A stretch of DNA of 64,000 nt from Dactylosporangium vinaceum. Its GTDB lineage: Bacteria > Actinomycetota > Actinomycetes > Mycobacteriales > Micromonosporaceae. Both the position numbers and the translations under genes were made by a program. The notes under the pieces are model-generated. The model was not told the DNA's origin. It saw only the letters and a program-made list of their open reading frames with translations, and made no database searches. Positions 9,050 to 16,365 of this stretch are shown here, in pieces. The DNA lies in NCBI RefSeq assembly GCF_019904175.1, contig NZ_CP061913.1, positions 4,898,001 through 4,962,000 of the forward strand. The letters run 5' to 3'. Position 1 is the first letter of the stretch, and each line of letters opens with the position of its first letter.

Positions 9050-9622
9050 TCAGCCCTCGGCGCAGCGGGGGCAGCGGGTCGGGCACGGGGTCAGCGGTGC
9101 GCGGGCGGCCAGGCCGCTGCCGTGCAGGATCGTCGCCACGGTGGCGTCCAGGGTGGAGCCGGGGCCGATGACCGTCTCGCCGGGCGTGCCGAGCCGGTCG
9201 GCCGGGGTGTACCAGCCGCGCATGTCCTGCGGGGTGAAGGTCACCCGGTGGGCGCGGGTCGCGTGGCGGCGGACCGTCTCCTCGAACGGGATGTCGAGGT
9301 AGTACACGCTCGCCGGGCCCGGATGGGCGGCGAGCAGGTCGCGCAGCGCCGGGCCGTAGCGGTCGGCCGGCAGGATGCCCTCCAGGACCACGTGGTGGCC
9401 GAGGTCCAGGGCGGTGCGGGCCATGGCCGTGATGAACGCCGGGGCGGTCGCGCCGATGCCGTGGCTGTCGTGCTCGCGCAGGACGATCCGGCGCAGGTGG
9501 TCCTGCTCCAGCAGGGCACAGCCGCGGCCGTAGCGGCGGCGGACCTCGCGGGCGACGGTGGTCTTGCCGCTGCCGGAGTTGCCGCGGATGACGACGAGCG
9601 TGGGCGGTTCGGGTGGCTGCAT
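9050..9622 (-). CDS. P-loop kinase / AAA-type ATPase
   Basis: 190 residues. Walker A is GNSGSGKT at residues 14-21, followed by an acceptor-type DHLRR motif, a Walker B-like VVLEGIL, and a lid segment RRHATRAHR. This is the layout of small zeta-like or gluconate-kinase-like phosphotransferases. The C-terminus ends in a CPTRCPRC-type cluster that could bind metal. The substrate is unknown. The gene ends close to the start of the patatin gene and the two are probably co-transcribed. Confidence 0.75.
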   Translation of the reverse strand: MQPPEPPTLVVIRGNSGSGKTTVAREVRRRYGRGCALLEQDHLRRIVLREHDSHGIGATAPAFITAMARTALDLGHHVVLEGILPADRYGPALRDLLAAHPGPASVYYLDIPFEETVRRHATRAHRVTFTPQDMRGWYTPADRLGTPGETVIGPGSTLDATVATILHGSGLAARAPLTPCPTRCPRCAEG

Positions 9623-9649
9623 GACTGCGCATCGTCACCTGCCGCCCGT

Positions 9650-9802
9650 GTGCGCGCAATCCTCCGCACCGGAGTGTCGCGCCGCGGCGTCGCGCTCGTG
9701 CTCCTGCTCGTCCTGATCGGCGTCGTCGGGGTGGTCGCCGCGGCGGCCGGGCTGGGCTCGCGGCCGGACCGCCGCCCGGGCCGCCGGCACGGGGCCGAAT
9801 AG
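9650..9802 (+). CDS. possible 50-residue single-pass membrane peptide
   Basis: A GTG-started frame of 50 codons encodes a basic start (VRAILRTGVSRRG), one strongly hydrophobic helix of about 22 residues (VALVLLLVLIGVVGVVAAAA) and a basic tail (SRPDRRPGRR). Its stop overlaps the TAGCAT box of the next gene. There is no clear RBS. Topology and composition suggest a real small inner-membrane protein, but length alone cannot prove it. Confidence 0.4.
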   Translation: MRAILRTGVSRRGVALVLLLVLIGVVGVVAAAAGLGSRPDRRPGRRHGAE

Positions 9803-9805
9803 CAT
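9800..9805 (+). promoter_or_regulatory. TANNNT -10 box, possible leaderless promoter
   Basis: TAGCAT is 6 nt before the ATG of the RNase H-like gene. Confidence 0.35.
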
Positions 9806-9811
9806 GGGGGA

Positions 9812-10528
9812 ATGCCAGATCAGAAGCAGGCCCACGTGCACGCGGCCGGAGCGGGCGGGGCGTGGGCGGTCGTGCTCACCTACGGCACGCACCGGCGCGA
9901 GCTGCAGGGGACCGAGCCCGGCGCGCCGGCCGACCGGATGGCGCTCACCGCCGTCGTCGCCGGCCTCGAGTGCCTGACCCGCCCGACCGCCGTCGAGGTG
10001 CGCGTGCACAGCGACTACGTCCGCGGCGGCGGCCAGGGCGGCCTGTGGGACCGGCTGCGCGCCGCGGCCGGGCGGCACGACGTGTCATGGGCGTGGTCCG
10101 GCGACTTCGAGGAGCTCGCGAAGGCCCAGGAGCTGGCCGGGCCCCCCGAACCGGTGACCGCTGCGCCGGTGGCCGCCGCGCGGGTGACATCCCAGCCGGT
10201 GACGTCCCAGCCGGCGGCCGCTGCGCCGGCGGCCGGTCCTCCGGAGGCGGCCGGATCGATCGAGGACTTCGTCGAGGCGCTGGGTGAGCACGTCGCCAAC
10301 GACCCCGACGGGCCGGACCCGGCCGAGCTCGTCGAGCTGGCCGACGAGATGGTCGAGGACGAGGAGCGGGCGATCACCGCGGTCGGGAAGGGCACGATCA
10401 CGTTCACCGGGATCGGCGCCGTCGCGGTGCCGCCGGCCATCGCCGCCCAGGCCCGGGTCGGCTGGCGGGTCGTGCTGTCGGCGGCGCACGTGGAGGGCAA
10501 CTGGTATCTGCTCGACGTGGCCGTGTGA
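9812..10528 (+). CDS. RNase H-fold protein lacking key catalytic residues
   Basis: 238 residues. Residues 7-85 follow the RNase HI pattern: AGAGGAWAVVL for the first strand, ADRMALTAVVAGLECL for the first helix and VHSDYVRGG for strand four with its following helix. The catalytic Asp of the first strand is absent, and the catalytic Glu of the NRMEL motif is Ala (DRMAL); only the Asp of HSDYV remains. Nuclease activity is therefore unlikely. An Ala/Pro-rich linker leads to an acidic segment and a C-terminal beta-rich module (residues about 185-238) I do not recognise. It is coupled to the next gene by TGATG. Confidence 0.65.
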   Translation: MPDQKQAHVHAAGAGGAWAVVLTYGTHRRELQGTEPGAPADRMALTAVVAGLECLTRPTAVEVRVHSDYVRGGGQGGLWDRLRAAAGRHDVSWAWSGDFEELAKAQELAGPPEPVTAAPVAAARVTSQPVTSQPAAAAPAAGPPEAAGSIEDFVEALGEHVANDPDGPDPAELVELADEMVEDEERAITAVGKGTITFTGIGAVAVPPAIAAQARVGWRVVLSAAHVEGNWYLLDVAV

Positions 10529-11055
10529 TGCGCCCCGCGCCCGGCGAGGTCCTGCACTTCTCCGAGGACCCGGCGATCGAGCGATTCGCGCCGCACGTGG
10601 CCGCGACCGCCCAGCAGCCCGAGGCGTACGTGTGGGCGGTCGACGCCGCCCGGGCCCCCGACTACTGGTTTCCGCGGCAGTGCCCGCGCGCGATGGCCTG
10701 GGTCACCCCGGACACCCTCGACGCCGACCGGGAGCGCATCTGCGGTCCCGGCGGCGGCGAGCGGGTGCACGCGATCGAGTTCGGCTGGCTCGACGCGCTG
10801 CGCACGACGCGATTGTACGCGTACAGGTTCGCGGCGAGCGAGTTTCGCCCCTTCCGCGCCCACGCCCAGGTCGCCGAGGCGACGGTCGTGCCGCTCGGCC
10901 CGCCCGAGCCCGTGGGTGACCTCGTCGAGTGTCACGCACGGGCCGGGATCCAGCTGCGGGTGCTGGCGAACCTGTGGGCGTTCTGGGACGCGGTGACCGC
11001 GAGCACGATGGGGTTCAGCGGCATCCGGCTGCGCAATGCCGCCCCCCGGCCGTGA
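10528..11055 (+). CDS. DUF6886-like protein of unknown function
   Basis: 175 residues from the ATG that overlaps the upstream stop by one base (GTG at 10525 is also possible). The opening LHFSEDPAIERFAPH and the segments VWAVDAARAPDYWFPRQCPR and EFGWLDALRTTRLYAYRF resemble the DUF6886 family as I remember it, which has an ADP-ribosyltransferase-like feel but no assigned activity. Translational coupling to the degenerate RNase H-like protein suggests the two act together. It converges on the pectate lyase gene with a 3-bp gap. Confidence 0.6.
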   Translation: MRPAPGEVLHFSEDPAIERFAPHVAATAQQPEAYVWAVDAARAPDYWFPRQCPRAMAWVTPDTLDADRERICGPGGGERVHAIEFGWLDALRTTRLYAYRFAASEFRPFRAHAQVAEATVVPLGPPEPVGDLVECHARAGIQLRVLANLWAFWDAVTASTMGFSGIRLRNAAPRP

Positions 11056-11058
11056 GCG

Positions 11059-12876
11059 CTACAGGCTGACCGTCCGCCCGCCGAGGGTGACCACCAGGTG
11101 GCCGTCGGCGGCGTAGGACCAGGCGAGCGCCCCGCTGTAGTTGGTGCAGCGGGAGCCGTTGGTGCCGGCCCACCACTGGTTGGAGCTGTCGGTGTTGCCG
11201 ACCGTCTTGTCGTTCGAGCCGCCGCCGGCGAACCGGCACGACGTGTTGTTGCGGAACGTCGAGGTGCCCGCGTCGAACGAGTAGTTGCGCTCGGCGTTGT
11301 CGATGGACAGGTTGTTGGAGATCGTCATCGAGCCCGGGTTGCTGTTGTAGGTGAACCCGTGGTGGCCGTTCTTGTACGCGATGCTGCGCTGCACGACGTG
11401 GCTGACGGCGATGTCGTCGCCGCCGAGCTTGTAGCCGTTGCGGTCGCCGTTGGCGTTGACCGTGCCGTTGCTCAGCGTGCCGTTGCTGTAGGACAGCGAG
11501 TCCTGGATGGTGACCGGGCCGATCGCGCCGGTGTCGGTCTTCGTGAACAGGTCCCAGCCGTCGTCGATGTTGTTGTGCGACACGTCGTAGCGGAACACGT
11601 TGCCGGTGCCGATGGTCAGCTTCGCGGCGAAGCCGTCGGCGTCCTCACCGTCGGAGTCGGCGTTGTCGTGCGACTCGCTGCTGATGATGAGGTTGCCGGC
11701 CGGCCAGTTCGCCTTCGGGGTGTCCGCGGCGATGCGCGAGATCTGCAGTCCGCTGTCCCGGTTGTACCGCGTGACGACCCGCTCGATCGTGTTGTTGCTG
11801 CCGCCGACGAAGATGCCGTTGTCACCGGCGCGCTCGACGACGATGCCCGTGATGTGCCAGTAGTTGCCGTTGACGGCCAGGCCGCGGTTGGCCGGGTCCT
11901 CGCTCTGCGCGGCGAAGTTCAGCACCGGGGTCTCGCCGGGGTACGCCACGATGTTCTTCTGGGCGCCCGACGTCCCGTTGTTGCCCGCCGCGATGGTGAT
12001 CGTCGAGGAGTTGCTGTAGGTGCCCCCGCGCAGGTAGATCGTCCCGCCCGCGGTCACCCGGGTGATCGCCGAGGCCAGGGTGGTCGGGCTGGCCTGGGTG
12101 CCGGGGTTGCTCGCGCTGCCGGTCGGCGCGACGTACAGCGCCGAGGACGGCGGCTGGCTTGTCGACGGCGACGGCGACGGCGACGTGCTCGCCGAGCGTG
12201 ACGGGCTGGGCGACGTCCCGGGGGAGCCGGTGGTCTGCGACGGCGACGGGTTCGTCGTGCCGCCGGTGGTGACGGTGACGTTGTCGAAGCTCGCGCTGGA
12301 GTACGCGGTCTGCAGGCCGATCCGGCCCTTGGCGATCGCGCCGCTGCTCACGGTGCCGACGGTGGTGCCGTTCACCGAAGCGCTGATCGAGGCGCCGCTG
12401 ACCGTGATGGCGAGGGTGTACCACGAGCCGGTCGACACGGTCTGCGACCGCGTGGCCAGCACCGTCACGGACCCGGAGCTGACGGCCTGCAGCTGCACGC
12501 TGTTGCCGGACAGCAGCGCGAGCCGGTAGAACGTCGTCGAGCTGGTCGACCGGGCGAGCAGCGCGGCGAACCCGCCGGAGCCCAGCGACAGTGGCTTGAC
12601 GCTTGCCTGGACGGTGTAGTCGGTCCAGCTGCTGTCGCCGGCGAACTCGCGGGCGTTCTCGCTGCCGGCGTTCGACTGCTGCAGCACCCGGCTGCCGTCA
12701 CTGACGACGCTCCAGGTGCCGCCGGACTTCGACCAGCCGCTTGTCGAGCCGTCCTCGAAGGTCGCGCTGAACAGCGTGTCGGCGAACGCGGCCTGCGTGG
12801 CCAGCACCACCCCGGCGGCGGCCAGGACTCCGGCGGCGGCGGCGGCCAGCCACCGGGATCGGAACTTGGTTCTCAT
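11059..12876 (-). CDS. secreted pectate lyase, PL9 parallel beta-helix, with N-terminal carbohydrate-binding-like domain
   Basis: 605 residues. A Sec signal peptide (MRTKFRSRW, hydrophobic run, AAFA cleavage) is followed by a LamG-like jelly-roll domain (about 33-205, starting LFSATFEDGS), a Ser/Pro/Thr linker (about 210-245) and a right-handed beta-helix (about 250-570). The strings SHDNADSDGEDADGFAAKL and SHNNIDDGWDLFTK are typical of the PL9 calcium and catalytic region. It should cleave pectate outside the cell. ATG 12876 has AGAAGG upstream; a TTG at 12891 is less likely. A LacI-type operator sits in its promoter. Confidence 0.86.
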   Translation of the reverse strand: MRTKFRSRWLAAAAAGVLAAAGVVLATQAAFADTLFSATFEDGSTSGWSKSGGTWSVVSDGSRVLQQSNAGSENAREFAGDSSWTDYTVQASVKPLSLGSGGFAALLARSTSSTTFYRLALLSGNSVQLQAVSSGSVTVLATRSQTVSTGSWYTLAITVSGASISASVNGTTVGTVSSGAIAKGRIGLQTAYSSASFDNVTVTTGGTTNPSPSQTTGSPGTSPSPSRSASTSPSPSPSTSQPPSSALYVAPTGSASNPGTQASPTTLASAITRVTAGGTIYLRGGTYSNSSTITIAAGNNGTSGAQKNIVAYPGETPVLNFAAQSEDPANRGLAVNGNYWHITGIVVERAGDNGIFVGGSNNTIERVVTRYNRDSGLQISRIAADTPKANWPAGNLIISSESHDNADSDGEDADGFAAKLTIGTGNVFRYDVSHNNIDDGWDLFTKTDTGAIGPVTIQDSLSYSNGTLSNGTVNANGDRNGYKLGGDDIAVSHVVQRSIAYKNGHHGFTYNSNPGSMTISNNLSIDNAERNYSFDAGTSTFRNNTSCRFAGGGSNDKTVGNTDSSNQWWAGTNGSRCTNYSGALAWSYAADGHLVVTLGGRTVSL

Positions 12877-12880
12877 GACG

Positions 12881-12898
12881 CCTTCTTTCAATCGAAGG
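12881..12898 (-). promoter_or_regulatory. RBS-masking hairpin in pectate lyase leader
   Basis: On the coding strand CCTTC (12894-12898) can pair with GAAGG (12881-12885), the likely RBS, across an 8-nt loop. It is a short stem, so any effect on translation would be mild. Confidence 0.3.
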
Positions 12899-12904
12899 AC
12901 TCCG

Positions 12905-12925
12905 ATCGTAGGGAAAGCGCTTTCC
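12905..12925 (-). promoter_or_regulatory. LacI-type operator with adjacent -10 box
   Basis: GGAAAGCGCTTTCC at 12912-12925 is a perfect 14-bp palindrome with the central CG usual for LacI-family repressors. Reading toward the gene, TACGAT at 12905-12910 fits a -10 element right after it, so the operator fills the spacer between -35 and -10. This suggests carbon-source repression of the pectate lyase. No LacI gene is in the window. Confidence 0.7.
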
Positions 12926-12981
12926 TCGCGATAGGGTGCGGCGTTTGCAGGTTTGTTGCAGGTTTGTCATGTTCGAAACTT

Positions 12982-13836
12982 TCAGATGTACAGGTGGCCG
13001 TCCGCGACCACGACCGCGCTCCCGGCGATCTCGACCCGCTCCACCGTGCCGCCGCACATCGTCGCCGCGGCCCGGATCGTCGACGGGCGCCCCATCTCGA
13101 CGCCCTGCCGCACGGTGATGGCGTCGCCGAGCGCGATCAGGCCGTGGCGCCCGAGGTGCAGCGCGAGCGGCCCGGCGGCCGAGCCGGTGCCGGCGTCCTC
13201 GGCCACGCCGTAGGCCGGCGAGAACATCCGCGCCCGCCACACGGCCGGGTCGTCGGTCGGTGCGAAGCAGTTCGCCGCCAGGTCGGGGTGGTCGGCGAGC
13301 GCCCGCAGGTCCACGCGCAGCGCCGACAGCGCCCGCACGGACTCGAGCCCGACGAAGGCGTGGCGGGGGCCGTTGGAGTACACCTCGATCGGCAGTGTGC
13401 TCGCCCGCAGACCGAGCGCCGCGAGCAGCTCCCCGGCCCGCGGGTAGGGCTCCCACACCGGGATCGGCTGCAGCATCCGCGCGGTGAGCGCCCGCCCGTC
13501 GCGGCCGGTGAACCGGAACGGCACGACGCCCACCCCGGTCTCCATCCGCAGCCCGCCGCCGGTGGCCTTCGGGTGCCCGGTGACCGCGAGGACGGCCGCG
13601 GTGCCGAACGTCGGGTGGCCCGCGAACGGCAGCTCGCCGACGGGCGTGAAGATCCGCACGCGGACGTCCCCGTCGCCCGCCGGCGGCAGGACGAACGTGG
13701 TCTCGGAGAGGTTCATCTCGCGCGCGATGCGCTGCATGCACTCGGCCGACAGCCCGCGCGCGTCGGGCACGACGGCGAGCGGATTGCCTTCGAGCGCGGT
13801 GTCGGTGAACACGTCGGCGATCACATATCCGTACAC
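12982..13836 (-). CDS. PhzF-family isomerase
   Basis: 284 residues. The family start pattern YVIADVFTDTALEGNPLAVV, the catalytic Glu in NLSETTFVLPP, and the second-half repeat GTGSAAGPLALHLGRHG identify the PhzF/diaminopimelate-epimerase-like fold. Members isomerise small acids; outside phenazine clusters the substrate is mostly unknown, and no phenazine genes are present here. Three GTG codons compete (13866, 13836, 13824). I chose 13836 because homologues begin about there; 13824 has GGGGAGG 11 nt upstream. Confidence 0.83.
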   Translation of the reverse strand: MYGYVIADVFTDTALEGNPLAVVPDARGLSAECMQRIAREMNLSETTFVLPPAGDGDVRVRIFTPVGELPFAGHPTFGTAAVLAVTGHPKATGGGLRMETGVGVVPFRFTGRDGRALTARMLQPIPVWEPYPRAGELLAALGLRASTLPIEVYSNGPRHAFVGLESVRALSALRVDLRALADHPDLAANCFAPTDDPAVWRARMFSPAYGVAEDAGTGSAAGPLALHLGRHGLIALGDAITVRQGVEMGRPSTIRAAATMCGGTVERVEIAGSAVVVADGHLYI

Positions 13837-13929
13837 CTCCCCGACGATATGGACCCGGACGGACACCGCCCACTACTCGAATGAGCAGCGCGATAATGCC
13901 CGTATGAGCGGTACACAGCGGGGTGCGCC

Positions 13930-14721
13930 GTGAGCTACCGCGAGCTCCCGGCGCCGCCCGCGCTCGCCGGGCACGTGGCGTGCCTGTGGGTGGCCGGCAG
14001 CGGCTCCGGCGGCCCGTCGCGGATCCTGCCCGACGGGTGCGCCGACGTGGTGTGGACGGGCCGGGAGCTGGTTGTCGCCGGCCCGTCCACCCGTGCGTTC
14101 ACCGCTGCCGGCACGCCGTCGGCGCCGCACGTCGGTGTCCGCTTCCGCACCGGTGCCGCGGGGGCGGCGCTGCGCTACCCGATGCACGAACTGCGCGATC
14201 GCTCACCGCAGCTGTCCGAGCTGGTGCCCGGCCTGTCCACGCTCGCCGAGCGCGTCGCTGACGCGCAGTCACCCGATGCCCAGCTGACCGTGCTCGTCCA
14301 GGCGATGCAGCGGCGGCTGGCGGCGGCCGGCCCGGCGGACCCGGTCGTGCGGTCGGCCGTGCTCGCCCTGGCCCGCCCGCGCAGCCGCGTGTCGGCGCTC
14401 GACCTCGCCCTGTCCGAACGGCAACTGCGCCGCCGGTTCCAGGACGAGGTCGGCTACGGCCCGCGGATGCTCGCCCGCATCCTGCGCCTGCAGCGGCTGC
14501 TGCGCCTGGTCCGCTCCGGCGCGGCCGGCGGCGCACTGGCCGGCCTGGCCACCGCCGCCGGCTACGCCGACCAGGCCCACCTCAGCCGCGAACTGCGCAC
14601 CCTGACCGGCGCCACCCCGTCGGGCCTGCTGTCCGCGGGCGTCACCCCGACCGGCGACGCGGCCCTGCACGATCAGGCGAGGGGATCGTCCGGCCACGCG
14701 GTGGGGTCGCCCGCCGCGTAG
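13930..14721 (+). CDS. AraC-family transcriptional regulator
   Basis: 263 residues, GTG start. The N-terminal half (YRELPAPPALAGHVACLWV, GCADVVW) is the sensor domain common to actinobacterial AraC proteins of the DUF6597 type. The C-terminal half has both helix-turn-helix units: SALDLALSERQLRRRFQDEV near 155-175 and LAGLATAAGYADQAHLSREL near 200-220, with the conserved TGATPSGL end. It is divergent from the PhzF gene and may regulate it. Its last 49 bp overlap the converging anti-sigma gene. Confidence 0.86.
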   Translation: MSYRELPAPPALAGHVACLWVAGSGSGGPSRILPDGCADVVWTGRELVVAGPSTRAFTAAGTPSAPHVGVRFRTGAAGAALRYPMHELRDRSPQLSELVPGLSTLAERVADAQSPDAQLTVLVQAMQRRLAAAGPADPVVRSAVLALARPRSRVSALDLALSERQLRRRFQDEVGYGPRMLARILRLQRLLRLVRSGAAGGALAGLATAAGYADQAHLSRELRTLTGATPSGLLSAGVTPTGDAALHDQARGSSGHAVGSPAA

Positions 14722-15764
14722 TCCGCGACCGCCGCGAGGTGGCGGACCTCGGCACCGTCGTAGGCGCCCTCGGCGACGACCGACAGGTTGCCGCCGCCGA
14801 ACGCCCGGTCGATCTGCAGCGTCTTCTTCCCGCCGTCGCCCGGGCCCTCGGTGATGCGGGCGGGCACGCCACCGGCGAGCGCGTCGACGAACAGGGCCGG
14901 ATCGAGCGGCCCGCGGTCGAACGTGAACCCGACGAACGCCTGCCCCATGCGCACGGTGATGGCCGCGGAGAGCACGCGGTTGTCGAGGAACACCACCGAG
15001 CAGCTGTCCGCGACGCCGCCCGCGGCCCGGGCGGCCGGGAGGCGGATCGGCGCCGTGCAGCGGTACGTCCGGTCGAACCGGACGCCGCCCGCGAAGGCGA
15101 TGAGCGCGGCCCGGTCGAGCGGCCCGTGCACCTGGGCCCACAGGCCGTTGGCGAGCTTCCAGCGCACCGTGCCGAAGCCGAACTGCTCGTCGCGGACGAA
15201 CTGGCCGGGCTGCCCGGCCACGGTGACGTCCTGCTTCGCGCCGGGCAGGGGGTCGAAGCCGTTCGCCGTGCGGCCCAGGTCGATGCGCAGCTGCCGGCCG
15301 CCGTTGTCCGCGCCCTGCAGGATGACCCACTCACCGTCCGCGCCGGCGAAGAACTGGCCCATCTGGACCGGGAACGGCGCCGCGTCGAGGCTGATGTGCA
15401 GCTCACTCGGGCGGCCGACGGCGTTCGGGGTCACCGGGCTGTTGACGGCGGGCAGCGGCGGGAACCGGTCCAGCGGCGCCGGCCCGTTCGAGGCCGTCGG
15501 CGTGGTGATGTTCGCCGGTGTGCTGACGGTGACGCGAGGGGCGGCGGGCTGCGGGTGCGCCGACGGCACGAGCGAGGCGGCCACCGCGACGGCCACGCCC
15601 GCGGCGGCGGTGCCGGCGACCACCGATCCGGCGATGACCGCGAACCGGCGGCGGCGCCGGCGCAGCCCGTCCGCGCGGGCGCCGGCCAGCAGCCGCTCGA
15701 CGTGCACGTCGTCGTCGGCGGCGCGGGCGAGGGAGTCGACCACGACCCGGTCGATGTCGGTCAT
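14673..15764 (-). CDS. membrane-anchored partner of the SigE-family sigma factor (putative anti-sigma)
   Basis: 363 residues. A short cytosolic N-terminus (MTDIDRVVVDSLARAADDDVHVERLLAGARADGLRR in pieces), one membrane helix around 40-70 and a long outer domain. Its ATG overlaps the sigma-factor stop by one base (TGATG), the usual arrangement of ECF sigma and anti-sigma genes. No zinc-binding HxxxCxxC motif is seen, so it is not a classic ZAS anti-sigma. The extracellular part is unlike any family I know; it has a single CSVVF cysteine and one more cysteine in YRCTAP that could pair. Confidence 0.65.
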   Translation of the reverse strand: MTDIDRVVVDSLARAADDDVHVERLLAGARADGLRRRRRRFAVIAGSVVAGTAAAGVAVAVAASLVPSAHPQPAAPRVTVSTPANITTPTASNGPAPLDRFPPLPAVNSPVTPNAVGRPSELHISLDAAPFPVQMGQFFAGADGEWVILQGADNGGRQLRIDLGRTANGFDPLPGAKQDVTVAGQPGQFVRDEQFGFGTVRWKLANGLWAQVHGPLDRAALIAFAGGVRFDRTYRCTAPIRLPAARAAGGVADSCSVVFLDNRVLSAAITVRMGQAFVGFTFDRGPLDPALFVDALAGGVPARITEGPGDGGKKTLQIDRAFGGGNLSVVAEGAYDGAEVRHLAAVADYAAGDPTAWPDDPLA

Positions 15765-16252
15765 CACCTGTCTCCGTTCAGGGCCGGGCTGATCCGGGTG
15801 CGCAGGGTGTCCATGGCCCGCTTGACCTGGCTGCGCACGGTCTCGCGGGTGACGCCGAGCAGGTCGGCGATCGTGGCGTCGTCGAGGTCCTCGTAGTAGC
15901 GCAGCACGACCGCGGCCCGCTGCCGGGCGGGCAGCCGGCTGATGAGCCGCCACACCTCGTCCCGGTCGGCCACCATGCTCCCGACGTCCTGCGGCGACCG
16001 GGCGTCACTGGGCTCGGCCACCGGCACCTCGTGCGTCGAGCCGCGCCGCCACCGCGAGATCGACGCGTTGACGAGCGCCCGGCGCAGGTAGGCATCGGGA
16101 TTGTGCCCGGCCGCGATCCGGCCCCAGCGCACGAATGCCCGCGCGAGCACCTCCTGCGCGAGGTCCTCGCCGTGCTGGCGATCGCCGGTCAGCAGCCGCC
16201 CGAGCCGCACGAGCGCGGCCCCTCGCTGGCGCACGTATTCATCGAAGTCCAA
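15764..16252 (-). CDS. RNA polymerase ECF sigma factor, SigE family
   Basis: 162 residues. Region 2 is FDEYVRQRGAALVRLGRLLTG with the core-binding HGEDLAQEVLARAFVRW, and region 4 is RLPARQRAAVVLRYYEDL followed by the recognition helix TIADLLGVTRETVRSQ. This matches the SigE-type ECF subfamily common in actinomycetes. It redirects RNA polymerase to stress or envelope genes when released by its partner, which is encoded immediately downstream with a one-base overlap. It is divergent from the beta-propeller membrane protein, which may be in its regulon. Confidence 0.92.
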   Translation of the reverse strand: MDFDEYVRQRGAALVRLGRLLTGDRQHGEDLAQEVLARAFVRWGRIAAGHNPDAYLRRALVNASISRWRRGSTHEVPVAEPSDARSPQDVGSMVADRDEVWRLISRLPARQRAAVVLRYYEDLDDATIADLLGVTRETVRSQVKRAMDTLRTRISPALNGDR

Positions 16253-16365
16253 TCGGCTGCCCTCCGTGGATGGGTACTGTCATCCAACTGCACGCACCCC
16301 GGCCCCGAACTGTTGCAGTGACCTGCCGGTACCATTGCGGCCGCACCGCACGGGGGAGGACATCG

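Noticed and set aside
12982..13836. Phenazine biosynthesis cluster
   Set aside because: Only a PhzF-family protein is present; no other phenazine gene is nearby.
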